From an uncultured Lachnospiraceae bacterium (GTDB taxonomy: Bacteria; Bacillota; Clostridia; Lachnospirales; Lachnospiraceae): 6,912 nt of DNA. This document shows positions 1-4,426 of this stretch, piece by piece. The translations under genes were made by a program, and so were the position numbers. Numbering within the stretch: the stretch's first letter is position 1; each line of letters starts with the position of its first letter. The notes under the pieces are model-generated. The model saw only the letters and a list, made by a program, of their open reading frames with translations. It did not search any database and had not been told where the DNA came from. The stretch is from positions 1-6,912 of the forward strand of contig CAJUJP010000083.1 of assembly GCA_910586615.1 (NCBI GenBank), written 5' to 3'.

Positions 1-158
1 GTACAGGTTCAGGAAACACCGGAACGGGCAGCGGCGGCAGTACGGGCTCAGGTAATAACGGAACAGGCATCGGTAATCCGGGTGCCAAGGATCCGGGCAC
101 AGGGATGATCGGAAATATAGATTATGAAGATTCCATCGGTGAGCTTCTGGACGATTAA
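1..158 (+). CDS. C-terminal tail of an unidentified protein, Gly/Ser/Thr/Asn-rich (5' end outside window)
   Basis: The open frame enters the window (first full codon at base 3) and ends at TAA 156-158, giving 51 residues. The first half is low complexity, built of short units such as TGSGN, TGTGSGG and TGSGNNGTG. It ends in an acidic stretch, DYEDSIGELLDD. Tails of this kind are common as flexible linkers or C-terminal extensions on secreted or surface lipoproteins. In related clostridia the gene before mazG is often a PrsA/SurA-type peptidyl-prolyl isomerase or a SpoVT/SpoVB gene, so an exported foldase is possible, but no catalytic domain is visible and I assign no function. Only 28 bases separate its stop from the mazG start, with no terminator visible, so the two are probably co-transcribed. 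That the frame is coding is inferred from its uninterrupted entry, its amino-acid pattern and its position. Confidence 0.7.
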   Translation, partial: TGSGNTGTGSGGSTGSGNNGTGIGNPGAKDPGTGMIGNIDYEDSIGELLDD

Positions 159-186
159 AATAAAGAGTATAGAAAGCAGGACATAA

Positions 187-909
187 GTGGATAAACAGGA
201 TAAAAAATATACATATGAAGATTTTTTAGAGATCATAAAGACTCTCAGGGGTGAGAACGGCTGTCCGTGGGACAGAGTCCAGACTCATGAAAGTCTGAAA
301 CCGTGCATGATGGAGGAGGCAGCCGAGCTGCTTGCCTCCATCCGCATTTTTGACCGCACAGGAAATCCGGAAAATATGATCGAGGAACTGGGGGATGTAT
401 TGCTGCAGGTGGTTATGCACGCCGAGATCGCATCGGAGGAAGGTCTTTTTACAATGGAAGACGTGGTGAATGTGGTCAGCCGCAAGATGGTGCGCAGACA
501 TCCTCATGTGTTCGGCACGGCAAAAGCAGATACACCGGAGGCGGTGCTGGTGAACTGGGAAGAGATCAAAAAGGAAGAAAAAAAGGACAAGGACTGGGTG
601 GAATCCCCGCTGCGTGAAATACCGCCGGAGCTTCCTTCGCTTACCAGGGCGGCTAAAGTTCTTAAGAAAATAGATAAATTCTATGAACCCGGTTATACTT
701 ATGAACAGAATGTGGATGCGCTGCAGGAAGCAGTAGATGCGCTTAAGGCATATGACGCCTGCCCCTATGATAAAGGTCTGGAAAAAATCATGTCCGATAT
801 ACTTGTCCGACTGTCAGATATCGCCCGAATCAAGAAAATATCCCAGGAACAGATACTCACGGACAGAATAGAAGACCTGATCGAACAATACGAACCGCCC
901 CTCTCATAA
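187..909 (+). CDS. mazG: MazG nucleoside triphosphate pyrophosphohydrolase, one intact motif set
   Basis: MazG hydrolyses (d)NTPs to the monophosphate plus pyrophosphate in the cytoplasm, clearing non-standard nucleotides. The 240-residue protein has the family signature in its first half: CPWD at 26-29, QTH at 32-34, the metal-binding EExxE at 43-47, ExxD within EELGD at 66-70, then RRHPHVFG at 103-110 and an NWEEIK block at 123-128. The second half begins with the usual LPSLTRAAKVLKK linker (149-161). However, the place of the second MazG repeat (about 165-236) has lost most acidic positions: LQEAVDAL stands where EExxE is expected and IMSD where ELGD is expected. The start is GTG at 187, with GCAGGA 7 bases or so upstream and no nearby ATG. 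B. subtilis YabN carries an N-terminal methylase-like domain that is absent here; E. coli MazG is a stand-alone protein of about 263 residues. Family assignment is firm; the loss of the second site is inferred from motifs only. Confidence 0.95.
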   Translation: MDKQDKKYTYEDFLEIIKTLRGENGCPWDRVQTHESLKPCMMEEAAELLASIRIFDRTGNPENMIEELGDVLLQVVMHAEIASEEGLFTMEDVVNVVSRKMVRRHPHVFGTAKADTPEAVLVNWEEIKKEEKKDKDWVESPLREIPPELPSLTRAAKVLKKIDKFYEPGYTYEQNVDALQEAVDALKAYDACPYDKGLEKIMSDILVRLSDIARIKKISQEQILTDRIEDLIEQYEPPLS

Positions 910-937
910 ATATCACAATTTGGCGTAAAAACGGTAC

Positions 938-965
938 AGAAATGCGGAGAAAATGGCGTTTTTTT
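938..965 (+). terminator. possible weak terminator after mazG
   Basis: Bases 938-945 (AGAAATGC) can pair with 956-963 (GCGTTTTT) around a 10-base loop, with two G-T pairs. Seven Ts run from 959 to 965, so the T-run is partly used by the stem. It lies directly before the HU promoter, which is a sensible place to end mazG transcription. The stem is short and A/T-rich, so efficiency is doubtful. Confidence 0.3.
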
Positions 966-967
966 GC

Positions 968-996
968 TTGACAATCATAGGAAAAGCGTATATAAA
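968..996 (+). promoter_or_regulatory. sigma-A type promoter of the HU gene
   Basis: A perfect -35 box TTGACA (968-973) is followed after exactly 17 bases by TATAAA (991-996), five of six to TATAAT. Transcription would start near 1003, giving a leader of about 67 bases before the HU start codon. The strength fits a gene that is normally very highly expressed. Seen directly; activity is inferred. Confidence 0.85.
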
Positions 997-1069
997 TATG
1001 TGTAGGCGTTTCAAAAGAGGAACATCTAAGTAGTAATAGGAAAACTCAATTTAAGAGGAGGAGTTCAAG

Positions 1070-1345
1070 ATGAACAAGACAGAATTAGTTGCAGCTATGG
1101 CTGATCAGGCAGGATTATCCAAAAAAGACGCAGAGAAAGCATTAAAGGCATTTACAGATGTTGTTGCTGATGAACTGAAAAAGGACGGCAAGGTACAGTT
1201 AGTCGGCTTCGGTACTTTTGAGGTTTCCCAGAGAGCTGCAAGAGAGGGCAGAAATCCTCAGAGCGGCGAGGTTATGAAGATCGCAGCTTCCAAGGCACCT
1301 AAGTTCAAAGCCGGCAAGGCATTGAAGGATATGATCAACGCATAA
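1070..1345 (+). CDS. hup: HU family nucleoid-associated DNA-binding protein
   Basis: HU is a small basic dimer that bends DNA without strong sequence preference and compacts the nucleoid. The 91-residue length is typical of the family. The N-terminal helices begin MNKTELVAAM. GFGTF is at 46-50 before the beta-arm, the arm tip RNPQSG at 61-66 carries the conserved proline (P63) that wedges into DNA, and the C-terminal KAPKFKAGKALK (75-86) is diagnostic. The start is fixed by AGGAGG at 1056-1061, 8 bases from the ATG. The gene has its own near-consensus promoter and a strong hairpin after it, so it is probably mainly a single-gene transcript. Codon choice (many GCA/GCT, TTA and GTT) is visibly different from the CTG- and CGG-rich neighbours, as expected for a highly expressed gene rather than a sign of transfer. 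IHF is less likely, because Firmicutes generally use HU. Confidence 0.97.
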   Translation: MNKTELVAAMADQAGLSKKDAEKALKAFTDVVADELKKDGKVQLVGFGTFEVSQRAAREGRNPQSGEVMKIAASKAPKFKAGKALKDMINA

Positions 1346-1365
1346 TCTCTTATGTTGAGGAACGG

Positions 1366-1400
1366 TAGAAGCCTGTATGCATCCGCATATGGGCTTTTAT
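1366..1400 (+). terminator. terminator (or attenuator) after the HU gene
   Basis: Bases 1369-1380 (AAGCCTGTATGC) pair over 12 positions, two of them G-T, with 1385-1396 (GCATATGGGCTT), closing a four-base loop ATCC. The stem can extend to 1366/1399, giving up to 15 pairs. The T-run is short: TTTT at 1395-1398, then ATAAT. Placement about 20 bases after the HU stop fits a terminator that keeps abundant HU mRNA separate from rqcP. The poor T-run suggests partial read-through, which would supply rqcP. Confidence 0.7.
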
Positions 1401-1430
1401 AATGGAACGGGAAAGGAGCGTGGCTTTCAT

Positions 1431-1673
1431 ATGAGACTGGACAAATACCTGAAAGTATCCCGGCTGATCAAGCGCCGCACGGTGGCCAATGAAGCTTGTG
1501 ATGCCGGCAGGGTACTGATCAATGACAAACCTGCGAAGGCATCGGCCAATGTCAAGGCAGGAGATACCATCACCATCTGTTTCGGCAATAAAGAAGTCAA
1601 AGTGGAAGTGTTGGATGTACAGGAGACTGTGCGTAAGGAGGAAGCGAAGGAGTTGTTTCGTTATCTGACTTAA
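1431..1673 (+). CDS. rqcP: RqcP (YabO), S4-domain ribosome quality control factor
   Basis: RqcP is an Hsp15-like S4 RNA-binding protein. In B. subtilis it binds stalled 50S subunits and works with RqcH in adding alanine tails to stuck nascent chains. The 80-residue protein is almost entirely an S4 fold: MRLDKYLKVSRLIKRRTVAN at 1-20, EACDAGRVLINDKPAK at 21-36, then VKAGDTITI at 41-49 and a short charged tail ending EAKELFRYLT. The first two blocks are the conserved family signature. I chose ATG 1431 because family members start exactly MRLDKYLKVS and AAAGGAG (1412-1418) lies upstream. The spacing of 12 bases is long but workable. An in-frame ATG at 1377 would add 18 residues with no ribosome site and lies inside the HU terminator hairpin. 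No promoter is evident between the HU terminator and this gene, so expression probably depends on read-through. Position before yabP matches B. subtilis yabO. Confidence 0.93.
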   Translation: MRLDKYLKVSRLIKRRTVANEACDAGRVLINDKPAKASANVKAGDTITICFGNKEVKVEVLDVQETVRKEEAKELFRYLT

Positions 1674-1681
1674 GGCAGATG

Positions 1682-1710
1682 GTATATTTAAGAGGGATCG
1701 CGCATACATT
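1682..1710 (+). promoter_or_regulatory. sigma-E type (mother-cell sporulation) promoter of yabPQ
   Basis: GTATATT (1682-1688) is followed after 14 bases by CATACATT (1703-1710). The sigma-E consensus known from B. subtilis is KMATATT, 14-15 bases, CATACAHT. The -10 box matches at every position and the -35 at all but one. Transcription would start near 1717, about 80 bases before yabP. This agrees with yabP being a sigma-E gene in B. subtilis. The match is read from the sequence; activity is inferred. Confidence 0.75.
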
Positions 1711-1731
1711 TTACAAGTAACATAATTGCCC

Positions 1732-1774
1732 GGCACGCATGAAGCAGACGGCGGATCGTCTGACCTGCCGTGCC
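1732..1774 (+). other. two-part hairpin in the yabP leader RNA
   Basis: GGCACG (1732-1737) pairs with CGTGCC (1769-1774), and inside it CAGACG (1745-1750) pairs with CGTCTG (1757-1762) around the loop GCGGAT, separated by an internal loop. There is no T-run, so it is not an ordinary terminator. It lies between the predicted sigma-E start and the yabP ribosome site (GGGAGGG 1785-1791), leaving that site free. A role in mRNA stability is possible; none is shown. Confidence 0.5.
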
Positions 1775-1796
1775 TTGCGGTTTCGGGAGGGAATGT

Positions 1797-2087
1797 ATGG
1801 AAGATCTGAACAATATGAATAAAAAGCCTCATAAACTGATGCTTACCAACAGGAGGACATGTAGCATAAGCGGTGTAAACGATGTTCTTTCTTTTGATGT
1901 AAATGAGATTCTGCTGGAAACAGAACAGGGGATGCTGATGATCAAAGGCAATGAACTTCACGTCAGCCGTCTGTCGCTGGATAAAGGCGAGGTGGATGTG
2001 GACGGCAGGATCGACAGCTTTACCTACTCTGAAACGACAGGATACAGCGGAAAGGGTGAATCGCTTATTGCCAGATTATTTAAGTAA
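1797..2087 (+). CDS. yabP: sporulation protein YabP
   Basis: YabP is a small protein of the YabP/YqfC family, made in the mother cell during sporulation. In B. subtilis it is needed for efficient spore formation, but its biochemical role is not known. The 96 residues follow the family pattern: HKLMLTNRRTCSISGVNDV at 12-30, LSFDVNEILLETEQGMLMIK at 31-50, GNELHVSRLSLDKGEVDVDG at 51-70, and the ending ESLIARLFK, like the SKLFK ending in B. subtilis. It is predicted to be soluble and mostly beta-strand. ATG 1797 is preferred because GGGAGGG (1785-1791) lies 5 bases upstream. An in-frame ATG at 1815 is the alternative, and an upstream GTG-type start at 1770 would fall in the leader hairpin. It is followed by yabQ after 21 bases and is probably co-transcribed from the sigma-E promoter upstream. 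Confidence 0.93.
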   Translation: MEDLNNMNKKPHKLMLTNRRTCSISGVNDVLSFDVNEILLETEQGMLMIKGNELHVSRLSLDKGEVDVDGRIDSFTYSETTGYSGKGESLIARLFK

Positions 2088-2108
2088 CTCTTGGGGGAAT
2101 CGCAGAAT

Positions 2109-2597
2109 ATGAGTCAGTACATTGTGCAGGAAGTTACTTTTTTTGTGCATTCTATTTTTATGGGGCTTGTTATCACTTTTGCTTACGACTGGATCCTGAT
2201 CTTCCGGAAGCTTCATAAGCACGGCAGGATCTTAACGTCCGTGGAGGATCTTTTTTATTGGATTATCTGCGGGCTTGGTGTTTTTTATATGCTGTATAAG
2301 GAGAATAATGGCGTTCTGAGATGGTTTGCCGTAATGGGAGCCGCACTTGGAATGCTTTTTTATAAAGGTATTATAAAAAATAGATTTGTAAACATTATGT
2401 CAACATATATACACAAGATAATGTGGTTCATATTTCGTGTGATACAAGTTGTGCTAAAACCGGTAAAATGGCTATTTTTCGCGGTTCGAAGGTTTGTTCG
2501 ATTCGTGAGGAAAAGATTAAAAAAAGTGAAAGAATTTATTAAAAAGCGGTTGACGGGTTTCATAAAAACACTTAGAATAGTTTTATGTAAACAGTAG
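2109..2597 (+). CDS. yabQ: sporulation membrane protein YabQ
   Basis: YabQ is a membrane protein of the forespore envelope, needed in B. subtilis for cortex formation under sigma-E control. The 162 residues show hydrophobic segments at about 9-32, 46-63 and 67-87, and a less clear one near 103-126. The C-terminal part, about 127-157, is strongly basic (RRFVRFVRKRLKKVKEFIKK), which suggests a cytoplasmic, possibly membrane- or nucleic-acid-associated tail. The N-terminal block with FVHSIFMGLVITFAYDWILI and EDLFYWIICGL is the recognisable YabQ pattern. I chose ATG 2109 with GGGGGAA (2093-2099) 9 bases upstream. A TTG at 2091 would add six residues but overlaps that ribosome site. The gene follows yabP by 21 bases. 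Its last codons contain a candidate promoter for divIC. Confidence 0.9.
   Translation: MSQYIVQEVTFFVHSIFMGLVITFAYDWILIFRKLHKHGRILTSVEDLFYWIICGLGVFYMLYKENNGVLRWFAVMGAALGMLFYKGIIKNRFVNIMSTYIHKIMWFIFRVIQVVLKPVKWLFFAVRRFVRFVRKRLKKVKEFIKKRLTGFIKTLRIVLCKQ
2550..2578 (+). promoter_or_regulatory. candidate sigma-A promoter for divIC inside the yabQ 3' end
   Basis: TTGACG (2550-2555) is followed after exactly 17 bases by TAGAAT (2573-2578), each box five of six to consensus. Transcription would start near 2585, before the yabQ stop and about 47 bases before the divIC ATG. A vegetative promoter here would free the cell-division gene from the sporulation-only yabPQ transcript. The sequence match is clear; use is inferred, and chance A/T richness in yabQ is the alternative. 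Confidence 0.6.
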
Positions 2598-2610
2598 CAG
2601 CCACAGTGGA

Positions 2611-2616
2611 AGGAGG
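2611..2616 (+). promoter_or_regulatory. ribosome binding site of divIC, unusually distant
   Basis: AGGAGG here is a perfect core, but 15 bases separate it from the ATG at 2632, where 5-10 is usual. No in-frame ATG, GTG or TTG lies closer: TTG at 2622 is out of frame, and the in-frame codon at 2620 is ATT. Either translation is less efficient or the leader folds to shorten the gap. Confidence 0.6.
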
Positions 2617-2631
2617 GGCATTGTAAACAGC

Positions 2632-2937
2632 ATGGCAGGAAAAGCAGCATATCGTAAGAAGCGCCAGAACAGGATGGGCATGCTTTTGGTTACCACGGTT
2701 GTTTTAATGATGCTGATTGTGGTTGCAGTTAAAAGTGTAGAACTTCGTGAGAAACGTGCATCTTATGCGGTAAGGGAAGAGGCACTGCAGCGGGAAATAG
2801 AGGCGGAGCAGGCCAGAACGGAAGATATAGCGGAATACGAGAAGTATACGCAGACGAAGAAATATGTGGAAGAGATCGCCAGAGAGAAGCTCGGCCTTGT
2901 GTACGAGGGAGAGATCATTTTTAAAGACACGCATTAA
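2632..2937 (+). CDS. divIC: cell division protein DivIC (FtsB/DivIC septum formation initiator family)
   Basis: DivIC is a bitopic membrane protein that joins FtsL and DivIB in the divisome and helps activate septal wall synthesis; in B. subtilis it is also needed for the sporulation septum. The 101 residues have the standard layout: a short basic cytoplasmic head with RKKRQNR (8-14), one membrane span at about 16-34, and an extracytoplasmic coiled coil at about 36-72 rich in Glu, Arg and Ala. The conserved C-terminal block is YTQTKKYVEEIAREKLGLVY (72-91), followed by EGEIIFK. Length is normal for the family. The start is ATG 2632; its ribosome site is unusually distant. The gene is 34 bases after yabQ, likely with its own promoter inside yabQ, and ends in a terminator, so it can be expressed alone. 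B. subtilis has yabR next; here the following gene is spoIIE. Confidence 0.94.
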   Translation: MAGKAAYRKKRQNRMGMLLVTTVVLMMLIVVAVKSVELREKRASYAVREEALQREIEAEQARTEDIAEYEKYTQTKKYVEEIAREKLGLVYEGEIIFKDTH

Positions 2938-2973
2938 GCAGGTTTTGGATAAGGTTCCGGAATCTGCTTTTTT
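2936..2973 (+). terminator. terminator of divIC, overlapping its stop codon
   Basis: Bases 2936-2949 pair with 2956-2969 over 14 positions, three of them G-T, with the outer arm AAGCAG/CTGCTT and loop TAAGGT. Six Ts run from 2968 to 2973. The first two bases of the stem are the last two of the divIC stop codon TAA, so a terminating ribosome could interfere with folding. It ends the yabP-yabQ-divIC transcripts. Confidence 0.85.
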
Positions 2974-2979
2974 GTGGGA

Positions 2980-3001
2980 CAGGATTCGGGAGTGAATCCT
3001 G
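2980..3001 (+). repeat. perfect 8-base inverted repeat upstream of spoIIE
   Basis: CAGGATTC (2980-2987) and GAATCCTG (2994-3001) are exact inverted copies around a six-base spacer GGGAGT. No T-run follows directly, although T-rich sequence begins 10 bases on (from 3011). It could be a second, back-up termination structure after divIC or a protein binding site; the sequence does not decide. Confidence 0.45.
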
Positions 3002-3046
3002 CAGACGGCCTGTTTGTTTTGTTAATTTTGTGAAGCAGATTTACTT

Positions 3047-3079
3047 TTGGTAATAATCAGGACAACCTTCTCATATATT
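3047..3079 (+). promoter_or_regulatory. possible Spo0A-dependent promoter of spoIIE with wide spacing
   Basis: TATATT (3074-3079) is a fair -10 box with no -35 at 17 bases, but TTGGTA (3047-3052, four of six) lies 21 bases before it. B. subtilis spoIIE and spoIIG promoters have such 21-22 base spacing and need Spo0A~P. Two tandem Spo0A-box-like 10-mers, TTTTGTTAAT (3017-3026) and TTTTGTGAAG (3026-3035), lie just upstream; each differs from TTTTGTCRAA at two positions. The predicted leader is about 59 bases. Each part is weak; only the combination is suggestive. Confidence 0.35.
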
Positions 3080-3144
3080 GAGTATTGACCATTCATAATT
3101 GTCCGTCGTGACGGCAGACGGTTATATATTTGAGGGAGGTAGTC

Positions 3145-4386
3145 ATGAAAAAACAGACGGAAGTCAGGGACGATAACAGGATAACCATCATACCGGAATA
3201 CGGCAGGCAGAGACTTTTAGGTTACGCGGAATCCTTCAGGGATCTGGCGGATCTTTTTGAAGGAGAAGATGTCCGGGAGGAAAAGGGCAGGAAGACAGGC
3301 AGCAGACAGGATTATCTGTGGCAGCGCAAATTGCGGGAGAATCAGGAGCTGCTGGCGGATCATCTGAAGGAGATGGCACACATTATGGCACAGGTGGCAA
3401 AGGAAACCTGTCTGTACCATCCCATGGGAGAGAGAAGATTCCGGCAGATGTCCAGATTGTTGAAGGAATCCGGTATCCAGCTTAAAAATTTTTTCGAGCT
3501 GGAACATGAGGACGGGCATGTGGAGATCAGCCTGACTATGAGAACGACGCCGGAGAAGTATATTTGGATCGGTGAAAAAGAGCATATATCAGTGGAGGAT
3601 GTGGCGGATTTTATTTCGGCTGCGATGAACACAAGGCTGCGTGCGGCAAAGAATGCGCCGATTTATCTTACGCCTGAGTGGAGTACATATTATTTTCTGG
3701 AAGAGCCGGATTTTCATCTATTGACGGGAGTGGCAAAAGCCGTAAAGGAGACAGAAAAAATATCCGGAGACAATTATTCTTTCTATGAGGCGGATCATGG
3801 AAGGATGGCGGTAATTCTTTCTGACGGAATGGGTTCCGGTGAGAAAGCCTGCAGCGATTCGGGGCGGGTGGTGGATATGATGGAGCGGCTGCTGGAATCG
3901 GGATTCCGCAAGGAATCGGCGGTGCAGATGATCAACGGCGCGCTGGCTCTGGCGGGGCAGGAAGAAAATCTTTCCACGCTGGATATCTGTGATATTGATC
4001 TGTATACAGGGGAGTGTGAATTTCTGAAAGTGGGTGCGGCGTGCACTTATATTAAGCGGGGACGGCTGGTGGACAGGCTTTCAGCGCAGAATTTTCCGCT
4101 GGGTGTTTTCGGCCAGATGGAGCCGGAGATCCAGTACAGGACGCTGCAGAGCGGGGATTATGTGATCATGCTTTCGGATGGCGTGCTGGATGCGCTTTCC
4201 CAGGGGATCGGGGAGGAAGTGCTGCCGGAGATTATCGGTAAAATGGAATACAGTAACCCCAATGAGATGGCCAGCCAGATCATGGCTTATTGCCTCAGAC
4301 AGAGCAGAGGCCAGATCAGGGATGATATGACAGTTCTGGTGACCGGAATCTGGAATCAGAGTGAGGAAAACATTAAGAAACTCTAA
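3145..4386 (+). CDS. spoIIE: stage II sporulation protein E phosphatase, lacking the N-terminal membrane domain
   Basis: SpoIIE is a PP2C-type serine phosphatase that dephosphorylates SpoIIAA to release sigma-F in the forespore. The C-terminal phosphatase domain runs from about 195 to 402 of 413 residues. Its metal ligands are visible: SGDNYSF (207-213, D209), LSDGMGSGEKA (225-235, D227), LSDGVLDA (343-350, D345) and DDMTVLV (393-399). The two switch helices follow the second motif (about 238-254 and 257-270). Residues 22-185 match the SpoIIE central region: the GYAESFRDLADLF segment, a helical stretch near 57-90 and the HVEISLTMR strand. B. subtilis SpoIIE is 827 residues with about ten membrane spans in its first 330; none is present here, and no upstream frame could supply them. 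ATG 3145 is chosen for GGAGG at 3135-3139; an in-frame TTG at 3130 overlaps that site. Position after divIC and before tilS supports SpoIIE over other PP2C phosphatases such as RsbU. Confidence 0.9.
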   Translation: MKKQTEVRDDNRITIIPEYGRQRLLGYAESFRDLADLFEGEDVREEKGRKTGSRQDYLWQRKLRENQELLADHLKEMAHIMAQVAKETCLYHPMGERRFRQMSRLLKESGIQLKNFFELEHEDGHVEISLTMRTTPEKYIWIGEKEHISVEDVADFISAAMNTRLRAAKNAPIYLTPEWSTYYFLEEPDFHLLTGVAKAVKETEKISGDNYSFYEADHGRMAVILSDGMGSGEKACSDSGRVVDMMERLLESGFRKESAVQMINGALALAGQEENLSTLDICDIDLYTGECEFLKVGAACTYIKRGRLVDRLSAQNFPLGVFGQMEPEIQYRTLQSGDYVIMLSDGVLDALSQGIGEEVLPEIIGKMEYSNPNEMASQIMAYCLRQSRGQIRDDMTVLVTGIWNQSEENIKKL

Positions 4387-4405
4387 GGCTGCAAAGAACG
4401 CAGCC
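4387..4405 (+). other. GC-rich hairpin between spoIIE and tilS
   Basis: GGCTGC (4387-4392) pairs exactly with GCAGCC (4400-4405) around the loop AAAGAAC. It begins at the base right after the spoIIE stop codon and is not followed by a T-run. It is unlikely to terminate transcription. It may mark an mRNA processing or stability point between the sporulation gene and the housekeeping genes; this is a guess. Confidence 0.45.
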
Positions 4406-4426
4406 ATTGGGGAGTCAGGGTAAAAG

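Noticed and set aside
927..963. Alternative stem AAAAACG / CGTTTTT before the HU promoter
   Set aside because: Only seven pairs, five of them A-T, around a 23-base loop. The stem at 938-963 is the better reading and is itself weak.
1054..1400. Different codon use of the HU gene as a sign of horizontal transfer
   Set aside because: Highly expressed genes show such bias, and the gene is normal at this place in related clostridia.
1377..1430. Upstream ATG giving rqcP an 18-residue N-terminal extension
   Set aside because: It lies inside the HU terminator hairpin, has no ribosome site, and family members begin at MRLDKYLKVS.
1350..1961. Long minus-strand open frame of 203 codons opposite rqcP and yabP
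   Set aside because: It lies opposite two recognisable family proteins, has no ribosome site or family pattern, and runs through the HU terminator, the sigma-E promoter and the leader hairpin. It is a shadow frame.
3085..3099. TTGACC near CATAAT as a spoIIE promoter
   Set aside because: The two boxes are only three bases apart, and no -10 box lies 16-18 bases after TTGACC.
3103..3114. Small palindrome CCGTCGTGACGG upstream of the spoIIE ribosome site
   Set aside because: Four pairs with a four-base loop are within chance, and it has no T-run or matching site nearby.
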